Positions 9,801 through 17,592 of a stretch of 23,730 nucleotides of DNA are shown in pieces. The position numbers and the translations under genes are program-made. The stretch's first letter is position 1, and every line of letters begins with the position of its first letter. Origin of the DNA: Priapulus caudatus (Eukaryota; Priapulida; Priapulimorpha; Priapulimorphida; Priapulidae). Location: positions 290,970 to 314,699 of the forward strand of contig NW_014577167.1 in assembly GCF_000485595.1 (NCBI RefSeq), in the 5' to 3' direction. The notes beneath the pieces were generated by a model. The model was not told the DNA's origin, did not search any database, and saw nothing but the letters and a program-made list of their open reading frames with translations.

Positions 9801-11109
9801 GGGCACACTTTTAAAATTCGAATTTAAGGAAGAATAAAGAAGAGATAAACAAGTAAATTTTGATAGTTTATTTATTAGTAAATACAGCATGCTTCATTTA
9901 TCAAAACCAGCAGCAAAAATAAAGTCAACACTTGACAAAAATGTAAAAAAAAAAAATTTCGAACAGTCCGGGTTCTCAGGTGGTCCGGATTTCTGCCATC
10001 CGCATTTCTGGATTTCTACTGTACTATGTTTGCTTTGTTGGGACAGCAAGCTCACCGGTCAGGTGCAATCTCAACCAGGCAGCCTTCGACGGCAAGCAGG
10101 GGTTGGAGTTGATGCACACGCCTGCTCTGCCGTAGATTCTCTATCCTTCCCTCAGCTCCCTTCATACCTACACCAATAATGCATACTTGACTAACATATC
10201 AAAGCAGACTAACTGCAAACATTAAAGATAGTATACGGATATGATCTACATATGTGATTTTTTTTACAACGTCACAACATTTTAGTCTGAGGTAACAATG
10301 ATAAAGCAATAAAGCTTTGCCAGAATTTAATTCGAAACACGATTCAGCACACACCAGCAATGCATACCTGCAGTGAATCCAACCGGCTGCGGAGCAATGC
10401 TGTTGTCCGCGGCAAGCCCGTTCACGTCAGCTTTACCGAACACGTCNNNNNNNNNNNNNNNNNNNNNNNNNTGCCGTGAGTGTCGAACGTGTACTTCAAC
10501 GAAATAAAGTACAAAACAGTATAAAAAGTCAAAAAAATTCATCAGGATGCATATTTTCAAGATTGATAATTGAACTCGGAACGGATGTAAACACTGAATC
10601 GTACATAACGCCTGACCTGTTCAACATTAGCCTGACTTTTAGCTATACACTATCGAATTTGTTTGCTAGCGCCTATATGCTTTTATTTACCCGTTACGCA
10701 GGTACATCGCCTAGTGGCGCCCACACGGAACCTTGGACATTCGTAGTCGTTACGAATCCATCAGTGAAGCGGCAGATCAGAGAAATAATCGAGCACGAGG
10801 AGGAGCTTAATTATAGGTAAAGATGCGAGAGCTAGAGAGCGAGTGCGCCCGGGACGCGAAAATATTTTTCCCACTTGATTTCCGGACCCCAATCTTTCCA
10901 CAGCCAATCAGCGCACTCCATTCACTCGACTTCGCTCTTATTTAGCATATGTCATGTGTGATTTTCAATACAGGTAGCGCGGCGTCGTTACGTATCAACG
11001 GTCGGTGGTTCGAATCCCGTATGTTTTCTAATTATTTCCTTGTTTTCTGTATTTTTCTATCTTTATCCATTTAACTCATGTTTTCCAATTAACGCAAATA
11101 TTTACATAG

Positions 11110-11176
<67 letters not shown>

Positions 11177-14100
11177 ATGGCAGGTCGCTCCTGGCAGATT
11201 ACTGCTCCAAACGGTTATTGTACCAGCATCCATATTACTGTTGAGAAATATATCACATGTTGTGTAGGATTTGGCTGATTACTCGCTATTTTATTTTTTT
11301 ATTTAAAACTAGGGGGAACGCTGCTGCCTCTTGTCCCCCAGAAGATGCACTGAGAGCGCGTGCTATTGCTGAGCAATAGTTTTGAATGCATATTTTAATT
11401 ATTCTCTCCTTGTATCGCTCATGGCGGTGATCATGACTGTTTACATGCTATTATAATTATATAATTCGAAGGAACTGTGTCAATATTAGCTTTGTTTGCT
11501 TACAATTATTACGTCAAAATTGAAATCCATTTTATGGTAAAAAGCGCTATATACGTGGCAAAGTTACGTGAAGATTATGTAATTTTCTACGCATTTGCAC
11601 AGCTGTCACGAACGAATATTATTTATTATGCTTTTGCTTGGCTGGACACATATAAACATGGGTCATGCGAAACTTGCCGACACCTGTCTGCAGCGCAGCA
11701 GCGTTGCTTGGAAATAGTAATAATCCGCTTTTCAAAATATTGCTATGTTGTGTTTGTGGTTAGATTAATAGCGGTAGCGCAGCCGATACTCGTGGTTGAC
11801 AGTTGTACACCGTTCAATGAATTAAGAGCAGGAGTAACTAAGGGTCCTACTATTTACTTCGAATAAGGTAGATAGCTTCATCTGACTGACATAGAACTCG
11901 TAACACATGCGCCTATTTTCCTCGCAGGTAGAATGTCGGATAATGACACCTGATACACCGAGAACGTTTAGAATGCACGCTCGGTGTATAATTATATTTC
12001 ATGTCATATTTCGTGCGATTCCGGCGTGCAAAAAGAGTAGCACACGAAGTAACCGTTCAGACGTAACCAAATCTGATGCTACCACAGCACGTACTCCGAT
12101 ATTCATATACGGACGGGATTATTTTTAGCTCTCCTTCACAATGCACGATCAATGTTTCTGTGGCAAACAATCACGTATTTTACCGCAAAGCCAGACACCG
12201 CCAACGAAATGCGCCGCGGTACACACTGGAACTGTGCATGCGCTGAAGTATAAAACATGAAGCGCTAGCAAAATCATAGCTTTGCAATCATAATTAATAA
12301 TCGCATTGACAAAGCTGCGAGGCTCTCTACTGCACATAGAAGATAGGTAAAGATATATATATACCTGCAGTGAATCCAACCGGCTGCGGAGCAATGCTGT
12401 TGTCCGCGGCAAGCCCGTTCACGTCAGCTTTACCGAACACGTCCTGAAATGCTTGCCTGATAGGGCTGACCTTCGCTTCCTTATCAGATGCCACAATGAT
12501 GTCAACATCACCTCCTTGACCTGCGTTACAGCACGGATCAAGCACAATGATAAGATCATTGATTATGTTGTTTTATTTGCACATCCTTCATGCAACCAAT
12601 TCAGAGTCTTATCTGTATTGTAACCATCAGCGTTGATGTACCGCACAAAATATTCTGCAACATTCATAATCAGTGACTTACAGCCAGTTATATACCAAGT
12701 GCCTCTGCTCTTATACCAAATTGGGTGAATCCTTTTAACGAGATAAAGTAGTGATTGGTTACAAAGACATAGCCTTTTACTATAGATATATATATAGAGA
12801 TATTATCAAGAGCTAATAAATACCTAGAGTGTACAACGGGAAAACGGGAAAATAGTGCTATTTCACGGCAATATTATTCTACTTTGCCTGCGAGTCTAGA
12901 ATAATTTTATGGTATTGCATTAAGCAGAATTCTTTGCTCTCTAAAACAAGACCAACCGCTTGTCAATACGATACTCCTAGGCTGAGATATTGGCTCGTAA
13001 ACCTCCCCTCCCACAGGCCTCACGGCACCTCGCATCCACAATATTCAGTATCCTTCACGCCATTTGCAAGTTAGGAAAGTCGCTTCGTGAGTTTGGTTTT
13101 TTCCGCGATAACTTTATGAATGAACGGCATTTCGGTTATCATCGATGACTTTTGGGGGCATCGCCTATGCCCTTATCTCCCGTTATCTTTCCTAGCACGG
13201 CTAATGCCCGTCATGATGGAGCCGGCAATGTTTTCTAAATTAAGTCTCTACACAATGCAGCTCAGTTACTATATGGTGTAGTAAGAGTACCAAATTTGGG
13301 CATGTGACATCAATTGGGCATGGCAGCGCTCTAAGCGGTGACGGAAAACGATAGCCAGACCCGCAAAAAGCGTGAAGGATAGTGAATATTGTGGATGCGA
13401 GGCGGCGTGAGGCCTGTGGGAGGCATGATTACGCTCCAATATCTCGGCCTAGGAGTATCGTAGAGACAAGCGGTTGATCTTAATTCAGAGAGCAAAGAAT
13501 GCTGCTTAACGCAAGACCATGAACTTAGTCTAGAACCGCATATAAAGTAGAATAATATTGCCGTGAAATAGCACTATTTTCCCATTTTCCCGTTGTACAC
13601 TCTAGGTATTTTATTAGCTCTTGATATTATAACCAATTGCTCCTAACCGTAAGCAAAGTACTCACGAATGTACTCCTTCATTTGTGGATCTAGTGCGGTT
13701 ATCATCGAGTCAACTGAACTCTGAAATAAACCGACAGCATTTCTGTGACTCTTCAGAATGTATCTAATTGACCAACACTCTGCTTTAAACACACAACAGA
13801 TCCATGTACATACATGTAAGCACCTAACACTGAAAAGACTTTTGTATAGCACAAAACTCTATCTGACTGGCACAATACCTGTGCACTGTCCTTTCATCTT
13901 TGTTAGCAGCAGCAACAGTTGTGAATTAACTGCACTTACTGCGAAACGATGAATTTGCTTTGTAAACTGTTGCTACTGACACAACTTTGGCATGCACAAC
14001 ACAAATGCTTGCACTCACTGGGTGCTCGCGTCTCTCTTTAGCATGAAAGCACATAACAAGCCTGCCACACCGATTGTGCCGTGCCCCCAACACAGGTGCT

Positions 14101-15699
14101 CCCTACCTTCGTCTTCTCAACAATGTTGTGCACAAGGTTGTTCTGAGCGATCTGGGTGACAGTGCCCTTGAACCAGCCCCACATGCTGCTGTCGTCTGAA
14201 TTAGATACCGACACATCCTCGCCGACGTATCCACCGCTAGGTCCTACCATCTGATATGAGACGGGCGCCTGTACGCTGCGCAAGTTTGCAAATGCAGAAC
14301 GTCTGTTATATATATATTGGAGAAGTCCTCGAATGGTCGAATACCTGATAGACCAGGCTACAGGCGAGTTAGGTATTATGAGATGTACAGCCAACATCAA
14401 ATATTTTAGATCACCTCTATAAACAAAACCATCGAACATGAATTTAAAACAAAAAAAAACACATGCAAAAGTTCATGTTTATAATAAATTAAACGTAATA
14501 ATTTACAGGTGATAATTTCCAGTTTTGCATTATTTTGTTGGTTTGTAGCTGTAGTAATTGTACGATTGTACAAGAAGAAATTATATACAAACTTGTAAAA
14601 AGTTCACGAAATTGGTGAATACTTTTATATTTGACGTCATTTCATTTAGTACGTAGTATGTTCATACTTACACAGGAGTCTGGGCGTAAGGTGATACATC
14701 TGCATGCGCAACCGATGATGGTGTATAAAACTGTTGCTGCTCCTCAAAGTTATACTGACCCTGAAACACGGGGACTTCAATTCTACTGTGCCTTCAACGA
14801 AACATACCAGGATGTCCAGTCTGACACCCACCCGAATATTCGCATGCATATATGGTCACACACATACAAGCCAGGGCATCTGTAACGACCAAGTTGACTG
14901 ACCTGTGGTTGTGTTGACTGTGCATAGTCTGGGTAGGCGAGCTGCCCTGCTGGCTGCTGTGGTGCATAGCCTGGATACGGAGCCTGTACGGCTGGCTGCT
15001 GTAAGCTGTGTTTTGCAATGTGTGTTCCAGCGATGGTAGCAGGTGCAACCGCAGGACCTGGCTGATAATGTGTATGCTCAGCAGGTGAATCCACTGACTC
15101 TTGCTCCCTTGTTATCTGGGATATACCAGGGTCACCTAGGCCAACTTGGAACGTGGTGTCATCGGATTGTGGGAAAAGGTTGGATGTGGGAAGGGGCGAG
15201 GGGTCACGTGAGGTTGTGAGAGATGGTTCATTTGAGGATACAGAGGTAGGGTGAGATTCTCCAGCCGATACTGCAGCAGAGTCTCCTGTTAACATGGCAA
15301 TATTCAGTGTAAGTGATACATGATATGACCACATATGCAAGCAAATTTCTAGAGTCAACTACCTGCCAATCAAACAAGCAACATTTACTTCTTCTTCTCC
15401 TTTTTGGTAGAATTAACCAAATCTATGCGCAAATACTTGTGGTTTCAGATAAACCTGCAGGGTATTATCCTAATGGATTTGTTAGCAAGCTGTGCAAGAA
15501 AAACTCATGACATATGTAAACGCATGTAAATTAAAAATCGTAAACTGTTCTGGCTTCACCAACCTATAGTACAGGTATCTGTTGTACTGGATTGACTGTG
15601 TGTTGCTGTGACTGCAGGAGTGGGTTTTGGGTCAGCTGAATCATTTCCAACCATCTCAAACTCTCCGTTGGAGTCTTCAGCTTTTACTTCCTCCATCAT
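6734..15699 (-). CDS. PRRC1: PRRC1 orthologue (proline-rich and coiled-coil-containing protein 1), 9 coding exons, 479 aa
   Basis: This is a complete spliced gene. The coding exons are 15699-15564, 15285-14903, 14760-14672, 14302-14107, 13720-13666, 12520-12365, 10167-10056, 9486-9323 and 6882-6734 (1440 nt including the TAG stop). All introns are GT-AG and phases match at every junction. It begins MMEE, as in vertebrate PRRC1. Residues 46-202 are Pro/Gln/Ser/Tyr-rich. From about residue 203 comes the conserved part: [60 protein letters not shown] and [12 protein letters not shown]. Human PRRC1 is about 445 aa, so the length fits. The family C-terminal domain is related to the inosine/xanthosine triphosphatase-like (DUF84) fold. 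PRRC1 is reported at the Golgi and ER exit sites, with roles proposed in COPII coat dynamics and PKA regulation. Function here is inferred from orthology. A partial second copy of exon 6 and a 25-N gap lie in intron 6. Confidence 0.94.
7288..7545 (-). mobile_element. tRNA-derived SINE-like element with TTAGGG tail
   Basis: Read on the minus strand. A box-like TAGCCCAACGGG at 7531-7520, B box-like GGATCGAATCC at 7478-7468, an AT-rich body (7460-7300), and a tail of GTTAGGGTTAGGGT ending near 7288. The body (AAATGGATAAAGATAGAAAAATACAGAAAA on the plus strand) also occurs, reverse-complemented, at 11020-11105 and in the element at 21636-21905. It lies in PRRC1 intron 8 in the same orientation as the gene. 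It is tRNA-like, but the stems are too degenerate for a functional tRNA. Confidence 0.72.
7785..8125. repeat. GACCTTTGACC-type repeat, two tandem copies
   Basis: CCTTTGACC...TGACC blocks at about 7807 and 7981, and TAAGATTTGTGC at 7899 and 8076, give a period of about 175-177 bp. The end carries GACGCACGGACGGACGCGCGGACG, a hallmark of a dispersed repeat type seen in marine invertebrate genomes. It shares the TGACCTTTGACC theme with the 146-bp repeat at 1577-2100. Confidence 0.75.
8126..8840. other. PRRC1 intron 8 interior, nothing recognised
   Basis: AT-rich intronic sequence. No gene or repeat identified. Confidence 0.55.
8841..9163. repeat. ~103-bp direct repeat, period 220 bp, flanking telomeric repeats
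   Basis: CCTACACGGTCACATGCATG...CCATCTACTGTGAAAAATTCCCAGATTATTTT at 8841-8943 recurs with few changes at 9061-9163. Between the copies lie (TTAGGG)n at 8944-8997 and 63 bp of other sequence. Confidence 0.85.
8944..8997. repeat. Interstitial telomeric repeat (TTAGGG)9
   Basis: Nine TTAGGG units with one variant (GCTAGGG), inside PRRC1 intron 8. Four or more G-triplets in tandem make it G-quadruplex-capable on the plus strand. Confidence 0.95.
9323..9486 (-). CDS. PRRC1: PRRC1 coding exon 8
   Basis: Acceptor CTTTGTCAG|GTGG; donor ACAATCG|GTGAGT. Encodes [28 protein letters not shown] and WSGLSITIG, matching vertebrate WFDIGCLVVEDP, LETFTQATPVPLEFV and WSGLLVTVG. Confidence 0.94.
10056..10167 (-). 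CDS. PRRC1: PRRC1 coding exon 7
   Basis: Acceptor TTGGTGTAG|GTATG; donor GACCG|GTGAGC. Has 36 full codons, the same number as the vertebrate counterpart. The conserved positions are [18 protein letters not shown] and the final PD. It is more diverged than the neighbouring exons and is easily missed. Phase joins (G|GT and CG|G) fit exons 6 and 8 exactly. Confidence 0.87.
10368..10446 (-). pseudogene. Duplicate partial copy of PRRC1 coding exon 6
   Basis: These 79 nt show no difference from the 3' part of exon 6 at 12365-12443 ([14 protein letters not shown]...GFTAG). The donor GTAT is included, then the sequence diverges at once: GCATTGC here and ATATATA there. The copy is cut at its upstream end by the N gap. 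It could be an assembly duplicate of exon 6, the other haplotype, or a real recent exon duplication. With no acceptor visible it cannot be used as it stands. Confidence 0.85.
10447..10471. other. Assembly gap of 25 Ns
   Basis: An exact run of 25 Ns, likely a placeholder rather than a measured gap. It lies between a duplicated PRRC1 exon and a block that recurs elsewhere in the window, so the join should be treated as unreliable. Confidence 0.99.
10702..10816 (+). CDS. IYD: Orphan internal exon of iodotyrosine deiodinase (IYD)
   Basis: A 115-nt exon with acceptor CCGTTACGCAG|GT and donor TTATAG|GTAAAG. It encodes [17 protein letters not shown] followed by a charged helix ending HEEELNY. The first segment matches the animal IYD (iodotyrosine dehalogenase) motif, whose SPSGA loop contacts the FMN cofactor in this nitroreductase-fold enzyme. 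IYD reductively removes iodide from mono- and diiodotyrosine at the membrane. The frame is intact and the splice signals are good, yet no neighbouring IYD exon was recognised on either side. It lies antisense inside PRRC1 intron 6, next to an assembly gap. It is therefore a misplaced fragment of an IYD gene, a duplicated exon, or part of a gene whose other exons I could not see. Confidence 0.8.
10960..11105 (+). mobile_element. tRNA-like SINE head and AT-rich body
   Basis: ACAGGTAGCGCGG (A box-like) and GGTTCGAATCC at 11007-11017 (B box-like) are followed by an AT-rich body matching those at 7380-7450 and 21775-21840. The 3' end runs into the GCGT microsatellite rather than a TTAGGG tail. Confidence 0.65.
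11109..11176. repeat. (GTGC)17 tetranucleotide microsatellite
   Basis: Perfect GTGC/GCGT repeat of about 68 bp. Confidence 0.98.
11177..12364. other. PRRC1 intron 6, unassigned, with a 129-codon plus-strand open frame
   Basis: The frame at 11477-11866 is rich in Tyr/Ile/Val/Ala but has no recognised domain or splice pattern. A second frame at 11907-12128 is also unrecognised. A 10-bp inverted repeat (ATACACCGAG/CTCGGTGTAT, 11953-11962 and 11980-11989) sits between them. Not called as genes. Confidence 0.4.
12365..12520 (-). CDS. PRRC1: PRRC1 coding exon 6
   Basis: Acceptor GTAACGCAG|GTCAAG; donor ACTGCAG|GTATAT. Completes an Arg, adds 51 codons, and ends one base into a Gly. Contains [24 protein letters not shown] and [12 protein letters not shown], the best conserved part of the family. 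Its last 79 nt recur without a visible difference at 10368-10446 beside the assembly gap. Confidence 0.93.
12805..13625. mobile_element. Foldback element, ATCAAGAG family, 821 bp with 256-bp arms
   Basis: The left arm 12805-13060 and right arm 13370-13625 are inverted copies with scattered differences (for example GTGTACAACGGGAAAACGGG against CCCATTTTCCCGTTGTACAC, and AGGCCTCACGGCACCTCGCA against TGCGAGGCGGCGTGAGGCCT). The spacer is about 309 bp with no coding capacity. The termini ATCAAGAGCTAATAAA match the 56-bp element at 885-940. The flanks are TA-rich. It sits in PRRC1 intron 5 and could form a long hairpin in the transcript. Confidence 0.92.
13666..13720 (-). CDS. PRRC1: PRRC1 coding exon 5
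   Basis: Acceptor TTTATTTCAG|AGTTCA; donor TACATTC|GTGAGT. Encodes 18 codons plus one base, [18 protein letters not shown], matching the vertebrate HSVESMITTLDPGMAPYI block. Confidence 0.93.
14107..14302 (-). CDS. PRRC1: PRRC1 coding exon 4
   Basis: Acceptor ATAACAG|ACG; donor ACGAAG|GTAGGG. Completes a Val and adds 65 codons. Contains GGYVGED and the conserved MWGWFKGT...NIVEKTK segment, which corresponds to the vertebrate IWGFIKG...VLDKTK. Confidence 0.92.
14672..14760 (-). CDS. PRRC1: PRRC1 coding exon 3
   Basis: Acceptor GTTTCAG|GGTCAG; donor CCTGT|GTAAGT. Gives 29 codons plus two bases, starting [14 protein letters not shown]. Phase 0 in, phase 2 out. Too short for simple ORF detection. 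Supported by the strong splice sites and by continuity of the Gln/Tyr/Pro composition. Confidence 0.82.
14903..15285 (-). CDS. PRRC1: PRRC1 coding exon 2 (low-complexity region)
   Basis: Acceptor GTTAACAG|GAGAC; donor CCACAG|GTCAGT. Completes a split Gly and adds 127 codons. The first half is Ser/Thr/Pro-rich. The end holds two imperfect copies of a Tyr/Pro/Gln block ([13 protein letters not shown] and [13 protein letters not shown]). This is the family's poorly conserved N-terminal region, so the exon is placed by phase and splice sites plus composition. A read-through open frame extends into the intron, but the CAG|GTCAGT donor is better. Confidence 0.85.
15564..15699 (-). CDS. PRRC1: PRRC1 coding exon 1 (start codon)
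   Basis: Begins with tandem ATG ATG at 15699. The first ATG has A at -3, and MMEE matches the vertebrate start. Encodes 45 codons plus one base (acidic, then Thr/Ser-rich). Donor ATAG|GTTGGT, phase 1. Upstream, TTTTTAG|AAG near 15719 could be an acceptor, which would place a non-coding 5' exon further upstream. Confidence 0.88.
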
Positions 15700-15754
15700 G
15701 TTTCTTCTTGACTTTGACTTCTAAAAATCAAATGAACACTTACAATCACGTGAC

Positions 15755-15929
15755 CACATCTTCTTCTTGGTTGTAGTTTCTCGCGGATGATCCAGGCTGA
15801 ATCGTCAGCTAGGTGCTGCACGACCTCCCTGTCGACAATTCTTCTCCACCTCCATCGATCAGCAGCATCTTCCTCCGTTACTCCAAGCCTTCTCATCTCC
15901 GCCTCCACTCCATCCCCACATGAAGCCAA
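15755..15929 (-). pseudogene. LINE ORF2 C-terminal fragment
   Basis: The minus strand encodes GVEAEMRRLGVTEEDAADRW followed by RWRRIVDRE. This matches the VExDxxxLGxxxEDAxDRxxWRxLI pattern at the very end of many non-LTR retrotransposon polyproteins. No RT core is present. It ends some 55 nt upstream of the PRRC1 start codon, on the same strand, so it falls within the likely promoter, 5' UTR or first intron of PRRC1. Confidence 0.6.
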
Positions 15930-16697
15930 TTAACATGAAGCAAATAAATGCCCTGGTACTTGGTTAGTTGTTGTGCCCATTCAGATTACTACTGTTATTA
16001 TAATTATGAGAACCACTAGTATTAATTTTATAATAATATCATATAAATAAGCAATTGAATATATTTATTACTCAAGGAAGTCATTTATTCTACATGTGAC
16101 ATATATTGTCCAATATGACCTATATAAGTTTTAGTAGCCAAGTAGCCTACCCAAAAACCGTCACATCTAGTGTCGCTTGTGATAACTCAAATATTTGTAA
16201 TACATCTGGCTTATTCTAATTACTGGGTGCTAGAGTGCATTGCCTTCTTAATGATTCACATGATATTTCTTAAGACAAGTTTAGTAACATCACGGAATTC
16301 AATGCCAATAGGGTTCACCATGAATGTAACTCAAATTCATGATTGACTGAAACCGAGTGCCAATCCGTGTCCGGGCAATTTCAATTTCCTGATAGTGTGT
16401 TTGACTGTTTCATTTTTGGGTTTCTGTGTCCCGTTCAATTAGCAGGCTCATTATAAAATCATTTAGTTACTCACTTATTCTTGTCGAAGTGATACGATTT
16501 TTGGTTAGCGTATAGCAGCAACCACTGATCATGTAGAAAAATAATTACATGACTTACCGACACCCAACAAGCTTAATTAATGACCTGCAAAATTGGGTAG
16601 GGCATGCAAGAGGATAATTGTGAGGTAAAGCATTTGTTAACATAGTATTTTACACAATATCATCAAGCTGATCTAAAAAAATGCCACAATAGAACCG
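15930..16697. other. Unassigned AT-rich DNA upstream of PRRC1
   Basis: No open frame of note, repeat or RNA gene was recognised. No CpG-rich promoter island is apparent. Confidence 0.5.
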
Positions 16698-16708
16698 CTA
16701 TACCTTCG

Positions 16709-16942
16709 GTGTCACTTTCGCCCAGGCGTAGAGGGAGGGTGCTGCTACGTGGCAGCACTAGTGTTAGGATTAGGGTTAGGGTCAGGGTCAGGGTTAGAGT
16801 TAGGATTAGGGTTAGGATTAGGGTTAGGGAAATAAGGCCATGCCTAGCATGGAAGTAAGACTGTGGAATGACGGAAGTGTACGAAGTGACTAGTGCTGCC
16901 ACGTAGCGACACCCTCCCTCTACGGCCGGGGGAAAGTGACAC
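16709..16942. mobile_element. Inverted-repeat element with internal TTAGGG repeats (234 bp)
   Basis: The arms at 16709-16762 and 16889-16942 are 54 bp each and match at about 49 positions. The ends are GTGTCACTTTCG...CACTAGT and ACTAGTGC...GAAAGTGACAC. CTATACCTTC occurs on both outer sides (16698-16707 and 16945-16954), one or two bases from the arms, and looks like a 9-10 bp target-site duplication. Long arms with a 9-10 bp duplication suggest a Mutator-like non-autonomous element. The centre holds degenerate TTAGGG sequence. Confidence 0.82.
16763..16830. repeat. Degenerate interstitial telomeric repeat
   Basis: About eleven TTAGGG-like units with GGATTAGGG, GGTCAGGG and GTTAGAG variants, forming the core of the inverted-repeat element. 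Confidence 0.92.
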
Positions 16943-17121
16943 TCCTATACCTTCCATCCGTGCTCAACGAGCCTTGATCAGATCCCCTAAACACAGAGGG
17001 CTGCAGAAACTGCAAGATAAGACAGTTGTATTGTGGGAATTTGGACACTGGCTTAAAGATGTACCCAATAATTTCCCTTCTCGTATGTGATTGTCCTGCT
17101 CATTTTACTCTGGGTTTAGTA

Positions 17122-17592
17122 ATGCTAGCCGCACACTATCCGATTTTGCACTGTGCACAGCACTAACGCCCCGCACACTATCCGACCCGATCCCGATCGA
17201 TTGGGAGGCCACCGCACACTGTCCGACTCAAAGTTGACGCAAACCATGGCACTCTCGTGGCGTTCCAAGCGGATTTAGCGTGTACTAAGCGTCGGGAGTG
17301 TTTCCCATGGTTCGAATGCCATTCCATTCGAATGCGGTTCCCATGGCGCAGCTCTGTGATTGGTCAATTGTCTTCAGCGCTCGTCGATCAGGTCGGATGG
17401 CCACGCACACTATCCGAGTCGCGTCGTAAGCCCTCGCACACTATCCGACCCGATCTGCTCCCGATTCAAAATTCGAATCGGGCCAAAATGACCTCCCGAG
17501 CCAATCTTAAGCCTCCCGAGCCAAACTAGAACATCTCGATCCAATCGTAAGCCTTCAAATCGCGCTCGGGTCGGATAGTGTGCGGCTAGCAT
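17122..17592. mobile_element. MITE with 22-bp perfect TIRs and clustered CACACTATCCGA motifs (471 bp)
   Basis: The first 20 bases, ATGCTAGCCGCACACTATCC, and two more are the exact reverse complement of 17571-17592. CACACTATCCGA recurs in direct orientation at 17132, 17174, 17215 (one mismatch), 17406 and 17437, and inverted at the right end. Such subterminal motif arrays usually bind the transposase. CTAG flanks both inner ends and may be a palindromic 4-bp target. No transposase is encoded. Confidence 0.88.

Larger units (their letters stand above)
10472..11108 (+). repeat. Duplicated block A (inverted copy at 21775-22961)
   Basis: TGAGTGTCGAACGTGTACTTCAACGAAATAAAGTAC..., an IYD-type exon, TTTCCACAGCCAATCAGCGCACTCC and a tRNA-like GGTTCGAATCC head all recur in the same order on the minus strand of 21775-22961. 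Copy A lacks about 544 bp that copy B has between CGTACATAACGC and CTGACCTG. The tail of the block resembles the SINE body at 7380-7450. Confidence 0.9.

Noticed and set aside
10476-10820. A 114-codon plus-strand frame as one protein
   Set aside because: Only the last 38 codons (10702-10816) match IYD and they are bounded by good splice sites. The upstream part is repeat sequence shared with 22829-22961.
11953-11989. A 10-bp inverted repeat as a terminator or MITE
   Set aside because: Isolated and short, with no shared ends elsewhere in the window. Simple hairpins are expected by chance at this length.
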